From Streptomyces regalis (GTDB lineage Bacteria; Actinomycetota; Actinomycetes; Streptomycetales; Streptomycetaceae): 24,984 nucleotides of DNA. Location: assembly GCF_001509475.1 (NCBI RefSeq), contig NZ_LLZG01000024.1, forward strand, positions 1 through 24,984, read 5' to 3'. The notes under the pieces are model-generated. The model had not been told where the DNA came from, ran no database searches, and was given only the letters and a program-made list of their open reading frames with translations. Position 1 is the first letter of the stretch; every line of letters starts with the position of its first letter. This document shows positions 14,341 to 21,749 of this stretch, piece by piece. The position numbers and the translations under genes were made by a program.

Positions 14341-16572
14341 TCAGCTCTTGGCTGCCGCGGCCTTGGTCTTGGCTGCCTTGGCCGCCGCCGGAGCGGGCGC
14401 CGTCTTCGCGGCGTCGTCCGGGGTGGCGGAGACCGCGGCGTCCGCGCCCGGCTCGGCGGCGGGCTCCTCCGGACGCACGCCGACGCCCAGCTTCTCCTTG
14501 ATCTTCTTCTCGATCTCGTTGGCCAGGTCGGGGTTGTCCTTGAGGAAGTTGCGCGCGTTCTCCTTGCCCTGGCCGAGCTGGTCGCCCTCGTACGTGTACC
14601 AGGCGCCGGCCTTGCGGACGAAGCCGTGCTCCACGCCCATGTCGATCAGGCCGCCTTCGCGGCTGATGCCGTGGCCGTAGAGGATGTCGAACTCGGCCTG
14701 CTTGAAGGGCGGCGCGACCTTGTTCTTGACGACCTTGCAGCGGGTGCGGTTGCCGACCGCCTCCGTGCCGTCCTTGAGGGTCTCGATGCGGCGGATGTCG
14801 ATACGCACCGAGGCGTAGAACTTCAGCGCCCGACCGCCCGTAGTGGTCTCTGGGCTGTTATGGACCAGAACCCCATGCGCAAGGTAGTTGTGGGCTCCCT
14901 CGACTTCGAGGTCGAAGCGATTCATCTTCTGGTAGTCCGTGCGCAGCTTCCTGTCCAGCACTCGCGCTGGAACCAGCCTTGTCTCTGGCTCCACGAACTC
15001 AGGCTCCACCTCGAAGAGCCCTCGGTAGCGTGGCAGCAGTTTGTACTGCATCGATGGATGGACGTACGGGGCCACGATTTCCTGGAACCGAGCGGAGGCA
15101 GCGGTGGTGAACTGAAGGACAGCGATGCTTCGCTTGCCCGCCGTCCGGAGCTTCACATCCAGCCCATGAGTGTCCCTCAGATAATCAACGAGACGCACAC
15201 GCGAGCCCTCGCTCATCGCTTCGACGCAGATCTCGATGCGGCCACTTCCCCCTTCTGTTCGCTCCTGCACACCCTTCGAGCGAACCGTGAACGAGCCATC
15301 GTCCATGTACCAGACGGCGAGTGCCAACGGCGTCATCGCCTTGAGGTACTCCCAGGTGATGTGCTTCTTCCCGTCTCCGAAGTAGACGACTCGGCGCAGC
15401 TCATCAAGCTCAGCCAGGGGGGTGAAGTCAGCGAACGCCGCCCCTTTCGCGTTCTCTGAACGAGAGTGGCCGATGTTCCCGAGGAGCGAAACCTTCCAGT
15501 CAAGGTACTCGACTTGCTTTGCCCCATGCCCCATGCGGAAACGAGCACTTGCGTCATCGCTCCGTACTGGCTTCGAGAGAGCACCATCACCCAGCAGTGC
15601 GCCAAGGATCACCTGCCACTGCTGCGGACCGAGTACATGCGGCTGCGCCAGCATCACCCGATCACCTGGAAAAATCTCCTGCGCTTCCCGCCATCCACCA
15701 GGCGTTCGGATGAGGTGGTTGGCGGTCATGGCCAAGCGGGCGCGTCCGTTACCCGCTCCTGCGCCCGACCGCTCAACGGAGAACTCCAGGAAAGCGTCGG
15801 CCTTCCCGTTGTTGAACCAGTTGGTGACCTTCCTTGGGACCACCTTGTCGAGCTCGGGGTCGTACGCCAGAACCTCCACTTGCATCTTCTGGTTGACGAT
15901 CTTTCCCAGCATCTCACTGGTACCGTCTGCCAGAGTCACCCGGGTGTGATAGGAGCCACACCCAAACATGACGCCGATCTTCTCGCGGAGCTGGTTGATG
16001 AAGATCGCGGTGGTCTTGGACTGGTTGAGCGCGCTGGTGATCTTCCGCAGGGCCTGGCTCATCAGACGCGCCTGCAGACCGACGTGGCTGTCGCCCATCT
16101 CGCCCTCGATCTCCGCACGCGGGACGAGCGCCGCGACGGAGTCGATGACGATGAGGTCGAGGGCGCCGGAGCGGACCAGCATGTCCACGATCTCCAGCGC
16201 CTGCTCGCCGTTGTCCGGCTGGGACAGGATCAGGTTGTCGATGTCGACGCCGAGCTTCTTCGCGTACTCGGGGTCGAGGGCGTGCTCCGCGTCCACGAAG
16301 GCGACCTGGCCGCCGGCCTTCTGGGCGTTCGCCACCGCGTGCAGGGTCAGGGTCGTCTTACCGGAGGACTCCGGGCCGTACACCTCCACCACACGGCCAC
16401 GCGGCAGGCCGCCGACGCCAAGGGCGACGTCGAGTGCGGTCGACCCGGTGGGGATGACCTCGATGGGCTCGTTCGGCCGCTCGCCCATGCGCATGACCGC
16501 GCCCTTGCCGAATTGCCGTTCAATCTGTGCGAGCGCGGCGTCGAGCGCCTTCTCGCGGTCGGTTCCTGCCAT
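14341..16572 (-). CDS. recA: RecA recombinase precursor containing an intein
   Basis: The 743-residue frame encodes RecA interrupted by a 368-residue intein. N-extein residues 1-204 contain Walker A GPESSGKT (66-73), the ATPase strand [18 protein letters not shown] and [14 protein letters not shown]. The C-extein resumes at S573 with [20 protein letters not shown] and runs through [10 protein letters not shown] to an alanine/lysine-rich tail. Removing the intein gives a normal 375-residue streptomycete RecA that drives homologous recombination and LexA self-cleavage. The intein sits in loop L2, which contacts DNA, so unspliced protein should be inactive. The ATG at 16572 ([20 protein letters not shown]) is preceded by GGGTGGA. 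The longer upstream frame is non-homologous. recX follows directly. Confidence 0.96.
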   Translation of the reverse strand: MAGTDREKALDAALAQIERQFGKGAVMRMGERPNEPIEVIPTGSTALDVALGVGGLPRGRVVEVYGPESSGKTTLTLHAVANAQKAGGQVAFVDAEHALDPEYAKKLGVDIDNLILSQPDNGEQALEIVDMLVRSGALDLIVIDSVAALVPRAEIEGEMGDSHVGLQARLMSQALRKITSALNQSKTTAIFINQLREKIGVMFGCGSYHTRVTLADGTSEMLGKIVNQKMQVEVLAYDPELDKVVPRKVTNWFNNGKADAFLEFSVERSGAGAGNGRARLAMTANHLIRTPGGWREAQEIFPGDRVMLAQPHVLGPQQWQVILGALLGDGALSKPVRSDDASARFRMGHGAKQVEYLDWKVSLLGNIGHSRSENAKGAAFADFTPLAELDELRRVVYFGDGKKHITWEYLKAMTPLALAVWYMDDGSFTVRSKGVQERTEGGSGRIEICVEAMSEGSRVRLVDYLRDTHGLDVKLRTAGKRSIAVLQFTTAASARFQEIVAPYVHPSMQYKLLPRYRGLFEVEPEFVEPETRLVPARVLDRKLRTDYQKMNRFDLEVEGAHNYLAHGVLVHNSPETTTGGRALKFYASVRIDIRRIETLKDGTEAVGNRTRCKVVKNKVAPPFKQAEFDILYGHGISREGGLIDMGVEHGFVRKAGAWYTYEGDQLGQGKENARNFLKDNPDLANEIEKKIKEKLGVGVRPEEPAAEPGADAAVSATPDDAAKTAPAPAAAKAAKTKAAAAKS
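14857..15960 (-). mobile_element. RecA intein with LAGLIDADG homing endonuclease (recA-b site)
   Basis: The intein begins with C205 ([14 protein letters not shown], block A) and ends VHN before S573. Block B has T-x-x-H ([13 protein letters not shown], intein residues 78-90). The two endonuclease motifs are [10 protein letters not shown] (about 117-126) and [10 protein letters not shown] (about 214-223), both with their catalytic aspartates. Block F is [17 protein letters not shown] and block G VLVHN, with penultimate His and terminal Asn. Nothing essential appears lost, so both splicing and homing look possible. The insertion point ([11 protein letters not shown]) and sequence resemble, from memory, the Mycobacterium leprae RecA intein (recA-b allele), not the M. 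tuberculosis one, which sits elsewhere. Base composition is lower in G+C than the exteins, consistent with arrival by horizontal transfer. Confidence 0.95.
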
Positions 16573-16732
16573 GGGTTCCACCCGGTTTGCTTGAGTCGAT
16601 CGCTTCACGTCAAAGACGCTAACGCCTGCCACTGACAATGCGCCCCGACGCCCGTCCGGCCTGTGGATAACTCGGGTACTTCTCCATCGAAACCGTGGCG
16701 AACTGCCCGCCGAGCGCCCCGCCGGAACCTCC

Positions 16733-16762
16733 ATCAGAATGGATGTTCGATTTTCGTGTCAA
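16733..16762 (-). promoter_or_regulatory. recA promoter with overlapping LexA SOS box
   Basis: On the minus strand a perfect TTGACA (-35, plus-strand 16757-16762) is followed by TCGAACATCCATTCTG (16735-16750). This fits the actinobacterial LexA pattern TCGAAC-N4-GTTCGA, with one full half-site and a degenerate second one. The -10 is within CATTCTGA, so LexA would sit on the promoter. The untranslated leader would be about 150 bases. Confidence 0.75.
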
Positions 16763-17021
16763 GCGCACCGTGCGACACCCTCGAGACTACGTGTCCCGTG
16801 TGCTCGAAGGTGATGGTTGCGCGCGTGCGTGCCGTTTCAGGTTGATGCGTCCCGTTCCGGGTCGTGCAGCCATCCACTGCTCGAAGACCTTGCATCCGGT
16901 TGGTCGCCGTGGCGTTCACGCACGAGACGACGACGCTCGGAGCGCAATCGAGGCTCGATGACGCGGAAGGGGGTCGTTCGCGGTCGGACGATCCCTGGAT
17001 TCCCGTCGGCCGCAGACGGGC
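16763..17021. other. intergenic region between the AI-2E gene and recA promoter
   Basis: I find no gene or convincing terminator in this stretch. A near-palindrome ATCGAG-G-CTCGAT lies at 16947-16959, downstream of the AI-2E stop. Its one-base centre is too tight for an RNA hairpin, so it would only make sense as a protein site. Confidence 0.4.
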
Positions 17022-18311
17022 TCAGCCGGAGCTCTCTTCAGAGCTTCCGGTCTCTGCCGGAGGTTGCTTGCCCGACCGTTGTGCCCACAGCTCACCCGCG
17101 CGTGCGAACAGGCTGCTGCCTGCGCCCCGTCCCCGGTGCCCGTGGACGCGCGGGTCGTCCGTGACGTCGTACCGCTTCACGTATGCCCCGAGGAACGCCT
17201 GCAGCGTGGCGACCGCCGGGATGGCGATCAGTGCACCCACCGCGCCGAGGAGGGCGGTGCCCGCGATGACCGAACCGAAGGCGACCGCGGGGTGGATGTC
17301 GACGGTCTTCGCGGTCAGCTTGGGCTGCAGCACGTAGTTCTCGAACTGCTGGTAGACCACGACGAAGATCAGCACCCACAGGGCGTACCAGGGATCGACC
17401 GTGAAGGCGATCAGCATGGGCAGGGCGCCCGCGAGATACGTGCCGATGGTGGGGATGAACTGCGACACCAGGCCGACCCACACGGCGAGCACGGGCGCGT
17501 ACGGCACATCCAGGCTCTCCAGCAGGATGTAGTGGGCTATGCCGGAGATCAACGCCATCAGGCCGCGCGAGTACAGGTAGCCGCCGGTCTTGTTGACGGC
17601 GATCTCCCAGGCGCGCAGCACCTCGGCCTGCCTGGCCGGCGGCAGCACGGAGCACAGTGCGCGGCGCAGTCGCGGGCCGTCCGCGGCGAAGTAGAACGAG
17701 AACAGCGTGATCGTCAGCAGCTGGAAGAGACCGCCGAGGACCTGGGCGGACACGTCCAGGACGCCGGTGGCGCTGTTCTGCACGTAGTTGCGCAGCCAGT
17801 CGGAGCGCAGCAGGCCCTCCTGGACGTCCACGCGGCGCAGCTCGGTGTTGAAGTGCGTGTTGATCCAGTTGATGACGGAGTCGAGGTAGTTCGGGAAGTC
17901 CTCGACGATCTTGATGATCTGACCGGCGAGCATCGACCCCAGGAGCGTCACGAATCCGGCGGACACGATGATCACGGCGAGGAAGACCAGGGCCGTGGCC
18001 CCTCCCCGACGCATCCCGCGCGAGGCCATCCAGCTCACCGCCGGTTCGATGGCCAGGGCCAGGAAGAACGCGATGAGGATGTTGATCAGCAGCCCGGTGA
18101 GCTGGTGAAAGGCCCAGCTGCCCAGCTGGAACGCACCGACGAGCGCCAGCGCGAGCACCATGGCCCGCGGCAGCCAGCGCGGCATGCGGCTGCTCGACCC
18201 GGCGGCGCCCTCGCCCGAAGGCTGGATGGGCGGCGTCGTGCCGAACGGGGATCCTTGCTGGGCGAGCTGCCCGGTCTCGTCAGTGCGTGCCACGGAGCAA
18301 GTCTCGCCCAC
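17022..18311 (-). CDS. AI-2E family (PerM-like) transporter
   Basis: This 429-residue multi-pass membrane protein belongs to the AI-2E transporter superfamily. After a polar N-terminus of about 45 residues come paired hydrophobic helices (AMVLALALVGAFQLGSW, LLINILIAFFLALAIEP, ATALVFLAVIIVSAGFVTL). A long extracytoplasmic/amphipathic segment follows, then the conserved block PYAPVLAVWVGLVSQFIPTIGTYLAGALPMLIA and QQFENYVLQPKL. The C-terminal 55 residues are polar. Family members have been linked to AI-2 export, Na+/H+ antiport or efflux, so no substrate is claimed. A GTG at 18311 opens the longest frame, and GTG 18293 (MARTDETGQL) is an alternative because neither has a clear ribosome site. It follows the DUF3046 gene by 42 bases and runs toward recA. 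Confidence 0.88.
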   Translation of the reverse strand: MGETCSVARTDETGQLAQQGSPFGTTPPIQPSGEGAAGSSSRMPRWLPRAMVLALALVGAFQLGSWAFHQLTGLLINILIAFFLALAIEPAVSWMASRGMRRGGATALVFLAVIIVSAGFVTLLGSMLAGQIIKIVEDFPNYLDSVINWINTHFNTELRRVDVQEGLLRSDWLRNYVQNSATGVLDVSAQVLGGLFQLLTITLFSFYFAADGPRLRRALCSVLPPARQAEVLRAWEIAVNKTGGYLYSRGLMALISGIAHYILLESLDVPYAPVLAVWVGLVSQFIPTIGTYLAGALPMLIAFTVDPWYALWVLIFVVVYQQFENYVLQPKLTAKTVDIHPAVAFGSVIAGTALLGAVGALIAIPAVATLQAFLGAYVKRYDVTDDPRVHGHRGRGAGSSLFARAGELWAQRSGKQPPAETGSSEESSG

Positions 18312-18353
18312 GCCACCGACAATCGGCTGCCGTCCTGCGATCTTCGTGACCGG

Positions 18354-18548
18354 TCAACGCCTCTCCCCCGGAATGTTCATGACGGCGCACACCACACGCC
18401 ACACGTCCTTGGCCGCCCAGCCGGCATCCAGCGCCTCGTGCACCGTGCGCCCGCCGAGCTCCGACATCACGTGGTCGCGCGCGAAGGTGTCGGCGTATCC
18501 CGGACCGAAGTGATCCGTCATCCGCTCCCAGAAGACCGTCAACCGCAT
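18354..18548 (-). CDS. DUF3046 family protein
   Basis: This 64-residue protein (MRLTVFWERMTDHFGPGYAD, then DHVMSELGGRTVHEALDAGW and KDVWRVVCAVMNIPGERR) matches the small actinobacterial DUF3046 family, whose function is unknown. The start is the ATG at 18548 with GGAGCGG upstream. A longer frame to 18596 has no family support. The gene usually accompanies recA and recX in streptomycetes. Here it is the last core gene before the accessory island, whose integrase relic ends only 63 bases away. Confidence 0.9.
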   Translation of the reverse strand: MRLTVFWERMTDHFGPGYADTFARDHVMSELGGRTVHEALDAGWAAKDVWRVVCAVMNIPGERR

Positions 18549-18611
18549 GAATTCCGCTCCATACACACCTTGACCTGCACGTTTCCCACCTCTCACGCCC
18601 CCGCACGACCG

Positions 18612-19018
18612 TCAGGGGGATTCCAGGGAGTTCGCCTCCCCGCTGAACCAAGCATCCATGGCGGCGCGACCTCGCCTGCCTGCGTCGGGCATGAAGTACG
18701 TGTATGTACGCAGAGTAAAGCCAGGGTCGGCCTGCCCGAGCCGGCGGGCGAGGGAGACGATCGACTCGCCCGCTTCGAGCTGGACGCCGGCGTAGGTGTG
18801 GCGCGGGCTCCCAGAGGCGCCTGTTCCATGTGTCGTGGTTCCATGGACGCCGCTGCCGGGTAGCCGGGAAAAGTGGGTGAGTGCGCGGAGCCCAGTCGAC
18901 GCGCTGCCGGTCGTTCTGAGGTTCGTGGGGGCTCTCCCACGGGAGGTTCCACCGCGACCGGCTGCCAGCGCTTCGCGTGCTGCTTGATGGCGGCCAGGAC
19001 GCCGGGTGCCGCATCGAC
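18612..19018 (-). pseudogene. frameshifted, deleted tyrosine integrase remnant
   Basis: Three successive minus-strand frames give the C-terminal half of a tyrosine recombinase. The first is VDAAPGVLAAIKQHAKRWQP (about 19018-18950). The second frame reads LPWESPHEPQ, then HPLFPATRQRRPWNHDTWNR and LWEPA. The third reads HTYAGVQLEAGESIVSLARR, then LRTYTYFMPDAGRRGRAAMD and AWF, ending at the stop at 18612-18614. The catalytic histidine (HTY) and the tyrosine region (TYTYFM) remain. The arginine-containing stretch between the second and third parts is missing. The gene cannot make an active enzyme. It is fused in frame to a truncated MFS gene on its 5' side. Confidence 0.85.
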
Positions 19019-19231
19019 GGCGGAGACCAGCAGGCCGCCCGAGAAGGCGGCGGTCGTGGCGCTGGTGGACCAGCCGGTGTCGGCGGTGATCCGGGCGTTG
19101 AGGACGGGGAAGGCGTAGTAGACGATGCCCCAGCTGGTGATCTGGGTGACGCAGAGGGCGGGCAGGGCAGCACGGGGCCGCGACCGGTCCCCCGTTCCGG
19201 TCGCGGCCCCGCGGGCGTCAAGGTCGGGCAC
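19019..19231 (-). pseudogene. truncated MFS transporter N-terminus
   Basis: About 71 residues of a major facilitator protein start at an ATG at 19231 (ALPALCVTQITSWGIVYYAF, PVLNARITADTGWSTSATTA, AFSGGLLVSA). They cover the first helix and part of the second. The frame then runs straight into integrase-derived sequence at about 19019. A working MFS exporter needs about 400 residues. The start lies four bases after the stop of the upstream flavoprotein, so the intact pair was probably an operon, perhaps exporting a metal(loid) product. Confidence 0.85.
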
Positions 19232-19235
19232 GGGG

Positions 19236-20600
19236 TCAGCAGCCGCCGGAGATGGCCGGGGCGCCGACGCCGATCTGGAGGGTGGCCGGGGCAGCGCAGC
19301 AGCCGCCGCCTACGCCGGCCTGGGCCGCCTCCGGCTCGTCGAACAGGCCCGCGCCGCCGCAGACGCCGGTCTCGGGCAAGGTCAGCTCGACGCGCTCGGC
19401 GGCCTCCTGGTCCCCGGCGAGTGCGGCGGCGATGGAGCGGGTCTGCTCGTAGCCGGTCATGGCGAGGAAGGTCGGGGCGCGGCCGTAGGACTTCATGCCG
19501 ACCAGGTAGACGTCCTTCTCCGGGTGGGAGAGCTCGTTGACGCCGTGGGGGTAGACCGTGCCGCACGAGTGCGCGTTCGGGTCGATGAGCGGCGCGAGTG
19601 CGGTCGGCGCCTGGAGGCGCTCATCCAGGCCGAGGCGGAGCTCGGACAGGAAGGACAGGTCGGGGCGGAAGCCGGTCAGGACAATGACCTCGTCGACCTC
19701 CTCCAAGCGATGGCCATCCTCGGCGACCAGGACCAACTGGCCCCCGCTCCTCTCAACTGCGGCCGTGCGGAAGCCGGTGACGGCGGAGGCATAGCCGTCC
19801 TCGACGGCGGCCTTGGCGCGCAGGCCGAGGGCGCCGCGGGCGGGGAGCTCGTCGGCCTCGCCGCCGCCGTACGTCGAACCCGTGATCCCGCGGCGCAGGA
19901 TCCACACTGCGTGCGTGCCGTCCTCCTCCTTCGCCAGGTCGGCGAGGTAGGCCAGCGCGGTGAAGGCGGAGTCGCCGGAGCCGACGACTGCGGTGCGCTT
20001 GCCCGCGTACCGGGCACGGACGGCGGGGTCCTTGAGGTCAGGGACGCGGTAGGAGATGCGGTCGCCGGCCGCCTTCTCGCCGAGTGCGGGCAGGCCGTTG
20101 CCGCCGAGCGGGCTGGGGGTGGACCAGGAGCCGGAGGCGTCGATGACGGCGCGGGCGGTGATCCGCTCCTCGCGTCCCTCGGTCGTTTCGATGTGGATGG
20201 TGAAGGGCTGCTCGTCGCGACCGGCGTCGACGATGCGGTCGCGTCCAGCCCGGGCGACACCGGTCACCGTGACGCCGTAGCGGACCTTGTCACCGAGGAC
20301 GTCGGCGAGCGGCTGCAGGTACTGCTCCGCCCAGTCGCCGCCGGTCGGATAGGTCGCCCCATCGGGGCGCACCCAGCCGGTGGGGGCGAGGAGCTTCTCA
20401 GCGGCGGGTGCGGTGACCTCGGCCCAGGGTGAGAACAGCCGCACGTGCGCCCACCCGCGTACGGCGGTGCCCGCACTCGGGCCGGCTTCCAGGACCAGCG
20501 GTTCGATGCCGCGCTCGACGAGATGGGCGGCGGCGGCCAGGCCAACGGGGCCGGCCCCGATGACCACGACGGGCAGCTGGTCGGTGGTGGGCGCGTTCAC
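19236..20600 (-). CDS. FAD/NAD(P)-binding oxidoreductase with cysteine-rich tail (arsenic-island type)
   Basis: This 454-residue flavoprotein has an N-terminal FAD Rossmann fold (PVVVIGAGPVGLAAAAHLVE), a central NADPH-binding motif (TAVVGSGDSAFTALAYLA) and a conserved VIVLTGFRPDLSF segment. This resembles thioredoxin-reductase and flavin-monooxygenase relatives common in actinobacterial ars clusters. The last 43 residues are unusual: C414, C434-C435 and the final residue C454 in a Gly/Ala-rich tail, suggesting metal(loid) binding. GTG 20600 is preferred because AGGGGA lies six bases upstream. ATG 20624 is an alternative. The operator-promoter is at 20646-20692, and a truncated MFS gene follows. 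Precise reaction is unknown. Confidence 0.83.
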   Translation of the reverse strand: MNAPTTDQLPVVVIGAGPVGLAAAAHLVERGIEPLVLEAGPSAGTAVRGWAHVRLFSPWAEVTAPAAEKLLAPTGWVRPDGATYPTGGDWAEQYLQPLADVLGDKVRYGVTVTGVARAGRDRIVDAGRDEQPFTIHIETTEGREERITARAVIDASGSWSTPSPLGGNGLPALGEKAAGDRISYRVPDLKDPAVRARYAGKRTAVVGSGDSAFTALAYLADLAKEEDGTHAVWILRRGITGSTYGGGEADELPARGALGLRAKAAVEDGYASAVTGFRTAAVERSGGQLVLVAEDGHRLEEVDEVIVLTGFRPDLSFLSELRLGLDERLQAPTALAPLIDPNAHSCGTVYPHGVNELSHPEKDVYLVGMKSYGRAPTFLAMTGYEQTRSIAAALAGDQEAAERVELTLPETGVCGGAGLFDEPEAAQAGVGGGCCAAPATLQIGVGAPAISGGC

Positions 20601-20645
20601 GACGATTCCCCTTTGCTTCGACATTCGTCGATCTCTTGCGCAGCC

Positions 20646-20692
20646 AGCATGGCAGCTGATTCGATGTGCGTCAACATAGACATTCATCGAAT
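20646..20692 (-). promoter_or_regulatory. promoter and ArsR-type operator of the flavoprotein gene
   Basis: On the minus strand TTGACG (20669-20674) and CATGCT (20646-20651) are separated by 17 bases. An inverted repeat ATTCGATG (20659-20666) / CATCGAAT (20685-20692) flanks the -35 box. A related direct element GACATTCRTCGA occurs at 20620-20631 and 20679-20690. Repressor binding here would block this gene and perhaps a divergent one. Assignment to ArsR is inference from context. Confidence 0.62.
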
Positions 20693-20705
20693 TGGAAGAT
20701 CGATT

Positions 20706-20849
20706 GTGAAGCACGTCGACGTTGCCGTGATCGGGGGCGGCAGTTTCGCGGGCCGCCCGATGCCGCTGAGGGGGCGGAAGCCGGGCCGGTCCAATAGCCG
20801 TGGCCGAGCAGATGCGGCCACCCGCGCAGCGAGGAGCGCCGTCTGGTGA
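20706..20849 (+). pseudogene. N-terminal stub of a flavoprotein gene
   Basis: A GTG at 20706 with GGAAG upstream opens VKHVDVAVIGGGSFAG, the start of an FAD-binding Rossmann fold. The frame then loses similarity and stops at 20849 after 47 codons. It is divergent from the flavoprotein gene at 20600, sharing its regulatory region. It appears to be the remains of a second oxidoreductase gene removed by rearrangement. Confidence 0.55.
20748..20818 (-). pseudogene. 3'-end relic of an arsO-like gene
   Basis: On the minus strand this reads LLGHGYWTGPASA, matching LLGYGDWTGPASA near the C-terminus of the intact flavoprotein at 22845-23903. Over 20783-20817 about 30 of 35 bases match the corresponding DNA near 22923. 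It lies on the opposite strand to the N-terminal stub that it overlaps. It has no start or stop of its own and is a fragment. Confidence 0.6.
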
Positions 20850-21014
20850 CCGGCCCCGACGGCGCCAGCCCGCTGGTCGTTCTTTACCTTCACCATCACG
20901 GCCGACGCGGATGCCATCCGCCTGGACATCGCGGTGGACCCGGTGCACCAGCCGGTGCTGGACGCACTCACCGAGCGGGCGGCCGGCCTGGCCGGGCTCG
21001 GAGAACAGCGGTGA
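20850..21014 (+). pseudogene. C-terminal fragment of an unidentified gene preceding merR
   Basis: The frame ending in TGA at 21012-21014 reads ARWSFFTFTITADADAIRLD, then IAVDPVHQPVLDALTERAAG and LAGLGEQR. It looks protein-like, and its stop overlaps the GTG of the MerR gene, as in coupled operons. No start codon is visible before an in-frame stop at 20847. I do not recognise the family. It seems to be the truncated last 50 or so residues of a gene lost by rearrangement. Confidence 0.5.
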
Positions 21015-21457
21015 ACGCCGGCCTGCGCAGCGGTCAGGTCGCCGAGGCTGCCGGGGTGAACATCCAGACCCTGCGCTATTACGAGCGGCGCGGCCTGCTC
21101 ACCGATCCCGAGCACAGCTCCGGCGGTCACCGCCTGTACGGGGAAGAGGCGGTGACGGTGCTGCGCGTGATCAAGGCCGCCCAGCGCCTCGGCTTCACCC
21201 TGGAGGAAGTGGCCGAACTGCTGGACGCCAGCCGCCACCGGCACGGCAGACCGGTCCCCGGCCTCCAGCAGCGGGCGCAGGCCAAACTCGCCGAGGTGGA
21301 CGTGAAGATCGCCGACCTGACCACCATCCGCGCCACGCTCGCCGCCGCCCTCGAAGCCGGATGCGACGACCTGACCACCTGCTCCGCAAGCCCCTGCTGC
21401 CCGATCCCCTTAACCAGCCTCGCCGAGGAGAGACGCCATGCCGGCCCCTGCTGCTGA
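21011..21457 (+). CDS. MerR-family metal-responsive regulator
   Basis: This 148-residue MerR protein has the N-terminal winged helix (SGQVAEAAGVNIQTLRYYERRGLL), a RLYGEEAV wing and a dimerisation helix (KLAEVDVKIADLTTI). A cysteine-rich C-terminus has C118, C124, C129-C130 and C147-C148. The CDDLTTC-xxxx-CC arrangement suggests thiophilic metal binding. Mercury MerR uses one Cys near position 82 plus two C-terminal ones. No Cys occurs near 82 here, so mercury specificity is uncertain. L134 is encoded by TTA (21410-21412), the rare bldA-dependent codon. GTG 21011 overlaps the TGA of an upstream gene fragment. It probably controls the following membrane genes. Confidence 0.87.
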   Translation: MNAGLRSGQVAEAAGVNIQTLRYYERRGLLTDPEHSSGGHRLYGEEAVTVLRVIKAAQRLGFTLEEVAELLDASRHRHGRPVPGLQQRAQAKLAEVDVKIADLTTIRATLAAALEAGCDDLTTCSASPCCPIPLTSLAEERRHAGPCC

Positions 21458-21739
21458 CCCACACACCGCACCCCGAAGGCGCTGGCGGGCCTCGCCGGAC
21501 TGGCCTGCCTGGCTTGCTGCCTGCTACCCGCCCTGATCACCGCGGGCGTGTTGGGCGCCGGGGCGTCCGCCGTGGTGGGCTGGCTGCCGGGTACCGCCCT
21601 GGCCCTGGTCGCACTCGCCGCAGCGGCCTGGTGGTCCTCACAGCGCCGTGCTGCCGGCTGCTCCTGCACGTCGGCGGCCACGCCCGGCCCGGAGTGCGGC
21701 TGCGGACCCCAGCGGATCAGCGGTCCGGACGGTCGGTGA
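21438..21739 (+). pseudogene. frame-disrupted MerF/MerT-like two-helix membrane protein
   Basis: From about 21458 the frame encodes KALAGLAGLACLACCLLPAL and ITAGVLGAG (first helix with a vicinal Cys pair), then [18 protein letters not shown] (second helix) and a tail with [17 protein letters not shown]. This layout resembles MerF-type mercury uptake proteins. The frame has no start codon before GTG 21548, which would omit helix 1. An ATG at 21438 with GGAGAG upstream begins another frame (MPAPAADPHTAP) that would join it after a one-base shift near the CACACACC/CCCC run at 21460-21474. The membrane frame is also the same frame as MerR, separated only by its TGA. This is either a frameshift mutation, a sequencing error or unusual decoding. 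Confidence 0.65.
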
Positions 21740-21749
21740 CGTCCCGTCC

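Noticed and set aside
13063..15459. Long plus-strand open frame opposite recX and the recA intein
   Set aside because: It is a shadow frame. Real coding evidence (recX, RecA, intein blocks) is on the minus strand.
16573..16734. Longer RecA start at 16734
   Set aside because: The extra 54 residues have no RecA similarity and lie across the SOS promoter. [20 protein letters not shown] is the normal N-terminus.
16947..16959. ATCGAGGCTCGAT as a terminator for the AI-2E gene
   Set aside because: A one-base loop cannot form an RNA hairpin, and there is no further stem.
18612..18614. tRNA-borne attachment site next to the integrase relic
   Set aside because: I looked for a tRNA 3' end between the integrase relic and DUF3046 and found none. 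No direct repeat could be established within the window.
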